Shown piece after piece: positions 41,055 to 49,448 of a stretch of DNA of 64,000 nucleotides (the stretch's first letter is position 1; the number at the start of each line of letters is the position of its first letter). A model generated the notes under the pieces. It was not told the origin of the DNA, ran no database searches, and was given only the letters and a program-made list of their open reading frames with translations. Source of the DNA: Streptomyces bluensis (GTDB lineage: Bacteria; Actinomycetota; Actinomycetes; Streptomycetales; Streptomycetaceae); NCBI RefSeq assembly GCF_014650715.1, contig NZ_BMVM01000010.1:287607-351606 (forward strand), read 5' to 3'. Both the position numbers and the translations under genes were made by a program.

Positions 41055-41831
41055 TCAGCCGAAGCGACCGGAGATGTAGTCCTCCGTGGCCTGCACCGAC
41101 GGGTTGGAGAAGATCCGCTCCGTGTCGTCGATCTCGATGAGCTTGCCCGGCTGCCCCACCGCCGCGAGGTTGAAGAACGCCGTACGGTCGGACACACGCG
41201 CCGCCTGCTGCATGTTGTGCGTCACGATGACGATCGTGAAGTGCTCCTTCAGCTCCCCGATCAGGTCCTCGATCGCCAGCGTGGAGATGGGGTCGAGCGC
41301 CGAGCAGGGCTCGTCCATCAGCAGCACCTTCGGCTCGACCGCGATCGCACGGGCGATGCACAGACGCTGCTGCTGACCACCGGACAGCCCGGAACCGGGA
41401 CGGTTCAGACGGTCCTTGACCTCGTCCCAGAGGTTCGCACCCCGGAGCGACTTCTCCACGACGTCGTTGAGCTCGGACTTCTTGTACGAGCCGTTCAGCC
41501 GCAGCCCCGCCGCCACGTTGTCGAAGATCGACATGGTGGGGAAGGGGTTCGGCCGCTGGAAGACCATGCCGACCTCTCGCCGCACGGTCACCGGGTCGAC
41601 CCCGGACCCGTACAGGTTCTCGTCGTCGAGCATGACCTTGCCCTCGACCCGACCGCCCGGAGTGACCTCGTGCATGCGGTTGAGGGTGCGGAGGAAGGTG
41701 GACTTGCCGCAGCCGGACGGGCCGATGAAGGCCGTCACGGAGCGCGGCTCCACGGTCATCGAGATGTCCTCGATCGCCTTGAACGTGCTGTAGTACGCGG
41801 TGAGGCCGCTGACGTCGATTCGCTTGGCCAT
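41055..41831 (-). CDS. pstB: Phosphate ABC transporter ATP-binding protein PstB
   Basis: This 258-residue ATPase has Walker A GPSGCGKSTFLRTLNRMHE, the PstB-typical FQRPNPFPTMSIFDNV, signature LSGGQQQRLCIARA, Walker B LLMDEPCSALDP and H-loop THNMQQAARVSD. The whole length is diagnostic of PstB. It is the last gene of pstSCAB, with a 74-nt spacer after pstA that carries its own ribosome site. Confidence 0.97.
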   Translation of the reverse strand: MAKRIDVSGLTAYYSTFKAIEDISMTVEPRSVTAFIGPSGCGKSTFLRTLNRMHEVTPGGRVEGKVMLDDENLYGSGVDPVTVRREVGMVFQRPNPFPTMSIFDNVAAGLRLNGSYKKSELNDVVEKSLRGANLWDEVKDRLNRPGSGLSGGQQQRLCIARAIAVEPKVLLMDEPCSALDPISTLAIEDLIGELKEHFTIVIVTHNMQQAARVSDRTAFFNLAAVGQPGKLIEIDDTERIFSNPSVQATEDYISGRFG

Positions 41832-41905
41832 GTGAATCACTGCTTCTTTCAGTCGCTGACTCGGTTGCTGCCTGGTCCCACGCGGCGGAGCCGCACATGG
41901 ACGCC

Positions 41906-42964
41906 TTAGCGACCGGTCTTCGGGGCCTTCCAGCGGGCGATACCGCGGGCCACCAGGTTGAGGATCATGACGAAGGCGATGAGGGTGAGCGCCGCACCCC
42001 AGGCACGGTCGATCGACTGCTCGGTGCCGATCCCGTACTCCTGGTACACGTACAGCGGCAGCGAGGACTGGGCACCCTCGAACGGGTTGCCGTTGATGAT
42101 CTTGGAGCCGAACACCAGCAGCAGCACGGGCGCGGTCTCACCGGTGATACGGGCCACGGCCAGCATGACACCGGTGGTGATCCCGCCGATCGCGGTCGGA
42201 ATGACGATCTTAGTGATCGTCTTCCACTTCGGCACGCCGAGCGCGAGGGAGGCCTCCCGCAGCTCGTTCGGAACGAGCTTCAGCATCTCCTCGGTGGAGC
42301 GGACCACGACGGGCATCATCAGGATCGCGAGCGCCATCGCACCCGCGAAGCCGGAGAAGCTGAAGCCCAGGATCAGGATCCAGAAGGAGAGCACGAACAG
42401 GCCCGCGACGATCGACGGGATACCGGTCATGACGTCGACGAAGAAGGTGACGGCGCGGGCCAGCTTCCCCTTGCCGTACTCGACCAGGTAGACCGCGGTG
42501 AGCAGACCGATCGGGGCGGCGATCACGGTCGCGATGAGCACCTGCTCGATGGTGCCGAGCAGAGCGTGGTAGACACCACCGCCGGGGTCGCTGTTGAGCA
42601 CACCGTTCATCGAGTGGCTGAGGAAGTAGCCGTCGACGACCTGCGCACCGTTGCTGATGGTGGTCCAGGCCAGGGACAGCAGCGGCACGACGGCCAGGAG
42701 GAAGCAGACCCAGACGAGGCTGGTGGCGACCCGGTCCTTGGCCTGGCGGCGGCCCTCGATCCGGGCCGTGACGGCGTACGAGCCGATCACGAAGAGCAGC
42801 GCGGCGATGAGACCCCACTGGACCTTGCTCTCCCAGCCGGCGACCAGGCTGATGCCGATGGAGAGCGCGAGGGAGGCGACGGCGATCACGGCCGGCGCCC
42901 AGCGGGGCAGCCGGGAGGAGGAGAAGACCGGCGAGCGGTTGGGGGTGACGGTTGTCTGGGACAT
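41906..42964 (-). CDS. pstA: Phosphate ABC transporter permease PstA
   Basis: This 352-residue permease has about six to eight membrane helices and the inner-membrane coupling motif EELKLVPNELREASLALGVP-like (here EEMLKLVPNELREASLALG, then VPKWKTITKIVIPTAIGGI). It starts at an ATG overlapping the pstC stop by one base (TGATG), so the two are coupled. Together PstC and PstA form the high-affinity phosphate channel. Confidence 0.96.
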   Translation of the reverse strand: MSQTTVTPNRSPVFSSSRLPRWAPAVIAVASLALSIGISLVAGWESKVQWGLIAALLFVIGSYAVTARIEGRRQAKDRVATSLVWVCFLLAVVPLLSLAWTTISNGAQVVDGYFLSHSMNGVLNSDPGGGVYHALLGTIEQVLIATVIAAPIGLLTAVYLVEYGKGKLARAVTFFVDVMTGIPSIVAGLFVLSFWILILGFSFSGFAGAMALAILMMPVVVRSTEEMLKLVPNELREASLALGVPKWKTITKIVIPTAIGGITTGVMLAVARITGETAPVLLLVFGSKIINGNPFEGAQSSLPLYVYQEYGIGTEQSIDRAWGAALTLIAFVMILNLVARGIARWKAPKTGR

Positions 42965-43965
42965 CAGGCGTTCGCCCCCGAGTACTCCTTGCGGCGGCCG
43001 ATGATGTACCGGGCGGCGCCGTTGACCAGCAGGGTGATGACGAAGAGGACCAGGCCGGAGGCGATCAGGGCGTCCTGGCCGAGCGGGGTCGCCTCCTTGA
43101 ACTTGGAGGCGATGTTCTGGGCGAAGGTGCCGCCGCCCGGGTCCAGCAGGTGGCCGGAGATGATGAAGTTCGGCGACAGCACGGTGGCGACGGCCATCGT
43201 CTCGCCGAGCGCGCGGCCGAGGCCCAGCATGGAGGCGCTGATGATGCCGGAGCGGGCGAAGGGCAGCACCGACATCCGGATGGTCTCCCAGCGCGTCGCG
43301 CCGAGCGCCAGCGCGGCCTCCTCGTGCATCCGCGGCACCTGGAGGAAGACCTCGCGGGTGACGTTGGTGATGATCGGCAGGATCATGATCGCCAGCAGGA
43401 TGCCGACGGTGAACAGCGAGCGGGCCGGGCCGGTACCGGCCTTGTCGAAGATGTACGTCCAGCCCAGGTACGCGTCGAGCCACTTGTTCAGGCCGTCGAG
43501 ATGGGGCACGAGGATGAGCGCGCCCCACAGGCCGTAGACGATCGACGGCACGGCGGCCAGCAGGTCGACGAGGTACGCGAGCGGCGCGGCCAGCTTGCGC
43601 GGCGCGTAGTGCGAGATGAACAGCGCGATGCCGATGGCGACCGGCACGGCGAGCACCATGGCGATGACCGAGCTGACGACCGTGCCGAAGGCGAGGGTCG
43701 CGATGCCGAACATCGGCGGCGTGTTCTGCGGCAGCCAGTCCTCGTAGGTGAGGAAGTTCGCCTTGTTCTCGGACAGGGCGAGGGCGGCGCGGTAGGTGAG
43801 GAAGGCCGCGATGGCGGCCATGATCACCAGCAGCGTGATGCCCGAACCCTTCGAAAGCCCCGAGAAGATCCGGTCGCCGGGCCTGACGACGGTCTTCTGG
43901 GAGCTCTTGGGCTCTATTCGGTCCGTGGGGGGAGGTGGAGGGGTCTGTGTTGCTGTCGTATTCAT
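42964..43965 (-). CDS. pstC: Phosphate ABC transporter permease PstC
   Basis: This 333-residue permease has a Pro-rich cytoplasmic start, a first helix at about 45-65 and several more helices. The coupling motif is EEAALALGATRWETIRMSVL, and a PstC-type GLGRALGETMAVATVLSPN follows. It lies 124 nt after pstS, past a strong hairpin that probably lowers its expression relative to pstS. Confidence 0.96.
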   Translation of the reverse strand: MNTTATQTPPPPPTDRIEPKSSQKTVVRPGDRIFSGLSKGSGITLLVIMAAIAAFLTYRAALALSENKANFLTYEDWLPQNTPPMFGIATLAFGTVVSSVIAMVLAVPVAIGIALFISHYAPRKLAAPLAYLVDLLAAVPSIVYGLWGALILVPHLDGLNKWLDAYLGWTYIFDKAGTGPARSLFTVGILLAIMILPIITNVTREVFLQVPRMHEEAALALGATRWETIRMSVLPFARSGIISASMLGLGRALGETMAVATVLSPNFIISGHLLDPGGGTFAQNIASKFKEATPLGQDALIASGLVLFVITLLVNGAARYIIGRRKEYSGANA

Positions 43966-43983
43966 GACGTTCTCCGGTCTGCT

Positions 43984-44024
43984 GAGCCTGCGCCCGGCTC
44001 AGAGGGGGAGCCGGGTGCAGGCTC
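43984..44024 (-). terminator. Hairpin between pstS and pstC
   Basis: A 17-bp stem with one mismatch (arms 43984-44000 and 44008-44024, GAGCCTGC-CCCGGCTC type, 7-nt loop) lies in the pstS-pstC spacer. Without a U tract it probably acts as a partial terminator or 3' stabiliser, giving more PstS than channel subunits. Confidence 0.7.
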
Positions 44025-44089
44025 CTTGGCGGCGGTGCACCGGACGGGCGGCCGGCCCGTACTGCTCAGTGGGCCGACCGCCTTGTGGG

Positions 44090-45220
44090 TCAGGCGAGGG
44101 TCGGAACGATCTCGCGGACCTTGGCCGCGATCTCGTCCGGCAGCGGCGCGTAACCGGCGTCGCTGAGGATCTTCTGGCCCTCTTCGCTGGCCGTGTAGTT
44201 CAGGAACGACTTGATGGTCGGCAGGGCGTCGGACTTGTTGCCCTTGTCGCAGACGATCTCGTACGTGACCAGGATGATCGGGTAGGCGCCGTCGGCCTTG
44301 GTGTTGTAGTCGAGCTCCAGCGACAGGTCCTTGCCGGTGCCGACGACCTTCGCGGCGGCGATGCCGGCGGAGGCGGTGTCCGTGGTGGCCTCGACGGGCT
44401 GGGAGGCGCCGGTGTCCACCTTCACGGCGGGGATGTTGTTGCTCTTGGCGTAGGAGAGCTCGAAGTAGCCGATCGCTCCGTCGGTGTTCTTGACCTGGCT
44501 GGCGACACCGGAGGAGCCGGAGGCGGACTGGCCACCCGCGGCGGCCCAGGCCTTGTCGGGCTCGTACTTCCAGGACTTCGGGGCCGCGGCCTGCAGGTAC
44601 TTGCCCAGGTTCTGGGTCGTACCCGACTCGTCGGAGCGGTGGAAGGCCTGGATCTCGGTGGCCGGCAGCTTCACACCCGGGTTGAGCTTGGCGATCGCCG
44701 GGTCGTTCCACTTCTTGATCTTGCTGTCGAAGATCTTGGCGATCGTGTCGGCGTCGAGGACCAGGTTGTCCACACCGGAGAGGTTGTAACCGATGGCGAT
44801 CGGGCCGCCGACCATCGGCAGGTTGATGCCCTGGCCGGTCTTGCAGATCTTCTTGGAGTCGGCGGTCTCCTGCTCGTCCAGCGCGGAGTCCGAGCCGGCG
44901 AAGGCGGTCGTGCCCTGCAGCCACTTGGTGATACCGGCGCCCGAACCGTCGGGGCTGTAGTTGATCTCCACGCCGGAGCACGCCTGCTGGAAGGCCTTCA
45001 CCCAGGCCTGCATGGCGTTGTCCTGGGCGGAGGAGCCGGAGGCCAGCAGCTGCCCCTTGGCGTCCTCACACTTGATGTTGCTCGCGGGCGCCGACTTGCC
45101 GCCGTTGTCGCCGCCTCCGGCGGAGTTGTCGTCGGAGCCGCACGCCGTCAGGACCAGGGCGCCGGTAACCGCGACAGCACCGAGGGAAAGGGCGCGAAGC
45201 CGGTTGCGCTGAAGCTTCAC
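44090..45220 (-). CDS. pstS: Phosphate-binding lipoprotein PstS
   Basis: This 376-residue lipoprotein has the signal ALSLGAVAVTGALVLTACGS, with Cys at the lipobox LTAC. The binding-protein fold has phosphate-contact segments LLASGSSAQDNAMQAW, AFAGSDSALDEQE and FHRSDESGTTQNLGKYL. It delivers phosphate to PstCA outside the membrane. The start is GTG, with GGAAGGA about 10 nt upstream. An in-phase PHO-box array lies about 170 nt upstream. The 45221-45653 gap contains this promoter and the terminator of the facing gene. Confidence 0.96.
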   Translation of the reverse strand: MKLQRNRLRALSLGAVAVTGALVLTACGSDDNSAGGGDNGGKSAPASNIKCEDAKGQLLASGSSAQDNAMQAWVKAFQQACSGVEINYSPDGSGAGITKWLQGTTAFAGSDSALDEQETADSKKICKTGQGINLPMVGGPIAIGYNLSGVDNLVLDADTIAKIFDSKIKKWNDPAIAKLNPGVKLPATEIQAFHRSDESGTTQNLGKYLQAAAPKSWKYEPDKAWAAAGGQSASGSSGVASQVKNTDGAIGYFELSYAKSNNIPAVKVDTGASQPVEATTDTASAGIAAAKVVGTGKDLSLELDYNTKADGAYPIILVTYEIVCDKGNKSDALPTIKSFLNYTASEEGQKILSDAGYAPLPDEIAAKVREIVPTLA

Positions 45221-45391
45221 TTTCAGGGATTCCTTCCAGAAGCCGCCACCTGGACGGCGTGCGATGTGGTGTCGGCCCATCGAGACGGCGTTCGCCGTAC
45301 CTTGGGGCCATCTCTCGGAATGCATTTGTCATGCGCTGCGCGAGTGCCGTGGGGGCCGCACGTCGCACCCAGCACGGCCGAAAGTAGGCAG

Positions 45392-45435
45392 AACAGGTGA
45401 AGCCGCCGATGGCCATAAATGAACGACGGGTGAAC
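45392..45435 (-). promoter_or_regulatory. PHO-box array upstream of pstS
   Basis: On the minus strand, four 11-nt units lie in perfect register. GTTCACCCGTC is at 45425-45435 and GTTCATTTATG at 45414-45424. A degenerate unit sits at 45403-45413, and CTTCACCTGTT is at 45392-45402. PhoP of Streptomyces binds direct 11-nt repeats with GTTCACC-like starts, so this is a strong candidate for phosphate control of pstSCAB. Confidence 0.82.
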
Positions 45436-45598
45436 CCCTGTCGACGGTGCGGTTAGGTCACGGAACGCTTACGTCGAGGACACATGAGGATTCCGACGCC
45501 ACCATTGGACGGGCGAGCCGACCGACGTGCGGCTACGCCCGCGTCACTCCCCAACCGTTTCACCCACCCGGCTCCTCAACCGTTTCCTACGACAACGA

Positions 45599-45633
45599 GG
45601 ACGCGGGCCCCGTGAAACCGGAAGCCCGCGTCC
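45599..45633 (-). terminator. Terminator after the MBL-Rieske gene
   Basis: A 10-bp perfect stem (GGACGCGGGC, arms 45599-45608 and 45624-45633, 15-nt loop) lies 21 nt past the stop. The spacer before it holds a tandem CAGATCGGT-type repeat that also encodes the protein's DRSDRSD tail. Confidence 0.7.
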
Positions 45634-45653
45634 TGTCAGTCGGATCGGCCAGA

Positions 45654-47237
45654 TCAGTCAGATCGGTCAGATCGGTCAGTTCGCCCAAGTCCGTCACCGG
45701 ACGCGGCCCGCGCGGCGCGGATGTCATGGTTGTCCGCGGTCAGGCAGCGCCCGGTGGAAAGGTCGTAGCGCCAGCCGTGCATGGTGCAGGTGAGCACACC
45801 GTCCTCGATGTGCCCGAACCGGCTGAGGTCGGCCTGCAGATGCGGGCAGCGGCGCTGCACGCGCCAGCCGTCGAGCTCGATGTCCTCGTCGTCCTCCTGG
45901 GCGGCCGCGTAGTAGTTCTCCACGTAGTCGATGCGCTCGGCGGACAGACACTTGAAGAACGTGTACACGTATTCGTTGTAGGGCCCGACGCGGCTCGCGC
46001 GGAAACGCAGCGAGAGCAGCAGACTGTTGGACCAGTCGACCTCGCGCCGGGCGATGTTGGTGGCGACCAGGTCCCCGGTGGTGGACAAGGTGTAGCGGCA
46101 TACTTCCCCGTCCCACTCACGGACCTGTCTCGCGGGGAAGTCGATCACGATCGGGATGTCGTCGACGTTCAGCCGCAGCGGCCCACCGACGCCGGCACAG
46201 ATCCCGTCCGCACGGGCCATCAGCGGCTCCCACCACTGTTTGAGCGCCGCGACGAGCTGGTCCCGTGGCAGGGCGGGGGAACGCGACGCCCGCTCGGCCG
46301 CGAGAACATCCTGCTGTCTGCGGGCGTAGTCCCGCAGGTACTCACGCTTGTTGCCGAAGATCTGCTCGATCTGCCCCGCGGTATGGCTGTGGATGACCTT
46401 GCAGTCGCTGCCGTCCACCTCGGCGACACTTCCCGGCAGCATCAGGTGCGCCGACGTCCTGGGCCGTTCCTCGGCGAGCTGCGCCAGGAACTCCTGCTGG
46501 TCGGTGAAGATGCTCTCGCCGTCCGACCCGGTGCCGTTGAACTCGAAGAGGTCGTCGTCGAGGAAGCACGGGGGCCCCGAGTTGGGGAACACGTGCTTCG
46601 CCTGCACCGCGTCGATGTAGCGCACCGCCCGGTCGAACTGCCCCTGGCGTTTGCGGGCGGCGAACTCCCGCTTCGCCTTCAGCGGCATCTCGTACACCAT
46701 CGGGTACCAGATCGCGCCGGAGAACTGCACGAAGTACGCGTCGACCTCGCCGAACTCGCGGATCGCCTGGATGTCGAGCGGGTGGGCGTCGTTCTGGTTG
46801 AGCAGGACCGTCTCGCCGTCGTCCAGTGACAGCGCGGAGTCCCCGATGGGGCCGTCGCCGGGTCCGGTCAGAGCGGTGACCATGATCCGCAGCCCGTCCC
46901 GCTCGACGGGCTCACCGCTGCGCGTGCGCAGGAAGTCCGTGAACCCCAGCGCACGCAACTCGTGCTCCAACTCCTGGGTGGCGAACGCGGGCAACAACAC
47001 GGTGACGTCCTTGCGCACGTTCCTGCTCAGGTTCTCCGCGTCGAAGTGGTCCCTGTGCAGGTGCGACACGTAGAGATAGTCGGCCGCCTGTCCGTAGTAC
47101 GGCCAGTCCAGACCGCTGTTGTCGGGGAACGGGAACCACGACCCGAAGAAGGCCGGGTTGACCCAGGGGTCGCACAGCACCGATCCGGCGGCTGTCTCGA
47201 TGAAGAGTCCCGCATGTCCCAGGCCGGTTACACGCAT
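45654..47237 (-). CDS. MBL-fold hydrolase fused to a Rieske [2Fe-2S] domain
   Basis: In this 527-residue protein the N-terminal half is a UlaG-like metallo-beta-lactamase domain (MRVTGLGHAGLFIETAAGSV, metal motif SHLHRDHFD, then LLNQNDAHPLD). The C-terminal ~90 residues are a Rieske cluster domain with QRRCPHLQADLSRFG and LTCTMHGWRYDLSTGRC. The parts are those of CMP-sialic-acid hydroxylase, but in reversed order. A redox hydroxylase or lactonase role is possible; the substrate is unknown. It is divergent from the FAD oxidase gene. Confidence 0.87.
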   Translation of the reverse strand: MRVTGLGHAGLFIETAAGSVLCDPWVNPAFFGSWFPFPDNSGLDWPYYGQAADYLYVSHLHRDHFDAENLSRNVRKDVTVLLPAFATQELEHELRALGFTDFLRTRSGEPVERDGLRIMVTALTGPGDGPIGDSALSLDDGETVLLNQNDAHPLDIQAIREFGEVDAYFVQFSGAIWYPMVYEMPLKAKREFAARKRQGQFDRAVRYIDAVQAKHVFPNSGPPCFLDDDLFEFNGTGSDGESIFTDQQEFLAQLAEERPRTSAHLMLPGSVAEVDGSDCKVIHSHTAGQIEQIFGNKREYLRDYARRQQDVLAAERASRSPALPRDQLVAALKQWWEPLMARADGICAGVGGPLRLNVDDIPIVIDFPARQVREWDGEVCRYTLSTTGDLVATNIARREVDWSNSLLLSLRFRASRVGPYNEYVYTFFKCLSAERIDYVENYYAAAQEDDEDIELDGWRVQRRCPHLQADLSRFGHIEDGVLTCTMHGWRYDLSTGRCLTADNHDIRAARAASGDGLGRTDRSDRSD

Positions 47238-47307
47238 AGTCCGTCAGCACCCCAATGCGTCTGAGTAGGTCTTCTGAGGAGGCCCCTCGTCCCGGCGTTA
47301 TGGGCCG

Positions 47308-47329
47308 GTTCGTCCACGGTTCGTCCGTG
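47308..47329. promoter_or_regulatory. PHO-box-like 11-nt direct repeat
   Basis: GTTCGTCCACG (47308-47318) and GTTCGTCCGTG (47319-47329) are adjacent 11-mers with the spacing of PHO boxes, but with G in place of the usual A at position 5. They lie in the 382-nt divergent region between the MBL-Rieske and FAD-oxidase genes. No other signal was found there. Confidence 0.45.
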
Positions 47330-47619
47330 GCTACAACGCTGGGGGCAATTCCGCGCAGGCGCACCCGCTGAGTACGGCGGCCGCTCCCACGACAGGACAC
47401 GAACGGGCTGGTCAGAAGGGTTTTTTGGGCCGACACGGGCACCCTCTGCCGAAGTCCCTCGGACAGCCGAACCACCACCAGAGGGACTAGCAGAGAAATG
47501 GCTGGAACTCGCCCCTTACCCGCCGACCAAGGCCCCTCCCCGTGGGAACCCCAGGCACGACGGACACCGTCTCGTTGCACGGGAGCCCACGGGAGGCGCA
47601 CCCCAGGGGAGGGGCGAAC

Positions 47620-49209
47620 ATGGAACGGCGCAGGTTCATCGGCAGCACCACAACCGCACTGGCAGCAACAGCGGCCGCGACAGCGGCCACCGCGGCCGCA
47701 TCCGCGTGCACCGCCACCCGCCGCCCCGCCGAGCGAGCCGCCACGGACACCCCCACCCGTACGGCGACGACCAGCAACCGAGCCACCACCAGCACCCAAG
47801 CCGCCGCCAACTGGACCGCCCTCGCCCGCGATCTCGACGGCCCCCTCGTACGCCCCGGCGACCGCGCCTGGCAGGCGGCCCACCAGCTCTACAACACCCG
47901 CTTCGACACCCTGAGGCCCGCAGCCGTCGCCTACGCCGCCCACACGGACGACATCCGCACGCTCCTCGCCTACGCCAGGACCCACCGCACCCGCGTATCG
48001 ATCCGCAACGGCGGCCACTCCTACGCGGGCTGGTCCTCCGGCAACGGCAACCTGGTCATCGACGTGTCAGAACTCAGCGCCATCCGCGCCTCCGGGGGCC
48101 AGGCGGTCATCGGCGCCGGCGCGAAGCTGATCGACGTCTACCGCGCCCTCGCCGCGAAGGGCGTCACCATCCCCGCCGGTTCCTGCCCCACCGTCGGCGT
48201 GTCCGGTCTCACCCTGGGCGGCGGCCACGGCGTGGTCTCCCGCGCATACGGTCTGACCTGCGACAGTCTCACCCAGGCGACGATCGTCACCGCCGACGGC
48301 AAGCAGCTCACCGCGAACGCCACCGACCACCAGGACCTCTTCTGGGCCCTGCGCGGCGCGGGCAACGGCAACTTCGGCGTGGTCACCGAACTCCGCTTCC
48401 GTACCCACCCCGCGCCCCAGGCCGTCTCCGCGTACATGACGTGGCCGTGGTCGAAGGCCGCCGCCGTGGTGCGCGCCTGGCAGGAGTGGGGCCCGGACCA
48501 GCCGGACGAGATCTGGTCGTCCTGCCACCTGGCGTGCGCGCCCGGCGGCACCCCCAAGGTCTCGGTCTCGGCCTTCTCCCTCGGCACCTACGGCGAACTC
48601 CAGAACGCCGTCGACCGCCTGGCCGCCCGCATCGGCGCCTCGGCCGGCAGCGTGTCGCTCAAACGGCGGTCGTACGACGAGTCGATGGAGGTGTACGCGG
48701 GCTGCTCGTCCTTCTCGACGGACGCCAAGTGCCACCTCCCCGGCTCCACACCGGGCCGTACGCCCACGGGCGCCCTGGGCCGCGAGACGTACGCGGCGCG
48801 CTCGGACTTCTTCGACCGCTCGATCTCGCCGACCGGGATCCAGACCCTGCTCACCCACATCTCGTCGGTCCGGGGCGGCACGGGCAGCATCGCGCTCACG
48901 GCTCTCGGGGGCGCGATCAACCGGGTGTCCCCCACGGCGACGGCCTTCGTCCACCGCCGCTCCCGGATGCTGGCGCAGTACCTCGTCTCCTGGAAGGCGG
49001 GCACCTCCGGCACGACGGCCCAGTCCTGGCTCACCACGGCTCACCGGGCCATGTCCCGCCACGCCTCGGGCGCCGCGTACCAGAACTACACGGACCCGAC
49101 CCTCACCAACTGGCGCACGGCGTACTACGGCGACGCGGCGCCCCGCCTGACGGCTCTGAAGAAGCAGTACGACCCGACGGGTTTCTTCACGTTCCCACAG
49201 GCGCTGTGA
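47620..49209 (+). CDS. Tat-exported bicovalent FAD oxidoreductase (berberine-bridge type)
   Basis: This 529-residue protein has a twin-arginine signal (ERRRFIGSTTTALAATAAAT). The FAD-binding PCMH domain has RIRNGGHSYAGWSSGNGNLV-type sequence (here SIRNGGHSYAG), whose His binds the flavin 8-alpha position, and GVSGLTLGGGHGVVSRAYGL followed by TCDSL, whose Cys binds the 6 position. The C-terminus has the BBE motif YQNYTDPTLTNWRTAYYGDA. It should oxidise a sugar or alcohol outside the cell with H2O2 release. GGGGAGGGG precedes the ATG. Confidence 0.93.
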   Translation: MERRRFIGSTTTALAATAAATAATAAASACTATRRPAERAATDTPTRTATTSNRATTSTQAAANWTALARDLDGPLVRPGDRAWQAAHQLYNTRFDTLRPAAVAYAAHTDDIRTLLAYARTHRTRVSIRNGGHSYAGWSSGNGNLVIDVSELSAIRASGGQAVIGAGAKLIDVYRALAAKGVTIPAGSCPTVGVSGLTLGGGHGVVSRAYGLTCDSLTQATIVTADGKQLTANATDHQDLFWALRGAGNGNFGVVTELRFRTHPAPQAVSAYMTWPWSKAAAVVRAWQEWGPDQPDEIWSSCHLACAPGGTPKVSVSAFSLGTYGELQNAVDRLAARIGASAGSVSLKRRSYDESMEVYAGCSSFSTDAKCHLPGSTPGRTPTGALGRETYAARSDFFDRSISPTGIQTLLTHISSVRGGTGSIALTALGGAINRVSPTATAFVHRRSRMLAQYLVSWKAGTSGTTAQSWLTTAHRAMSRHASGAAYQNYTDPTLTNWRTAYYGDAAPRLTALKKQYDPTGFFTFPQAL

Positions 49210-49218
49210 AGCACCACG

Positions 49219-49410
49219 CAGCCCGTCCGGCACTTGAGGACGAGGCCGCTCAGGCCAAACCACCCCACCCACCCCCACAAATCACCCACCCCAGCCCCCG
49301 CCCCAGCCCGTCCGGCGCTTGAGGACGAGGCCGTTCAGGCCGAAGCGGGGGTCTGGGGGCGCAGCCCCCAGGGACAGGATGGGACGGGTAGGGGCGGCGG
49401 GGGCGAAACC
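49219..49410. repeat. Two tandem copies of the same intergenic repeat as at 40.7 kb
   Basis: CAGCCCGTCCGGCACTTGAG (49219) and CAGCCCGTCCGGCGCTTGAG (49307) start two copies, both followed by GACGAGGCCG-TCAGGCC. The second continues into GGGGTCTGGGGGCGCAGCCC and GGATGGGACGGGTAGGGG, shared with 40848. They fill the gap between the convergent FAD-oxidase and PAP2 genes and hold no gene. Confidence 0.78.
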
Positions 49411-49448
49411 CTGGCGCCATGCGCCAAAAACCCCAAACCCGCGGAGCG

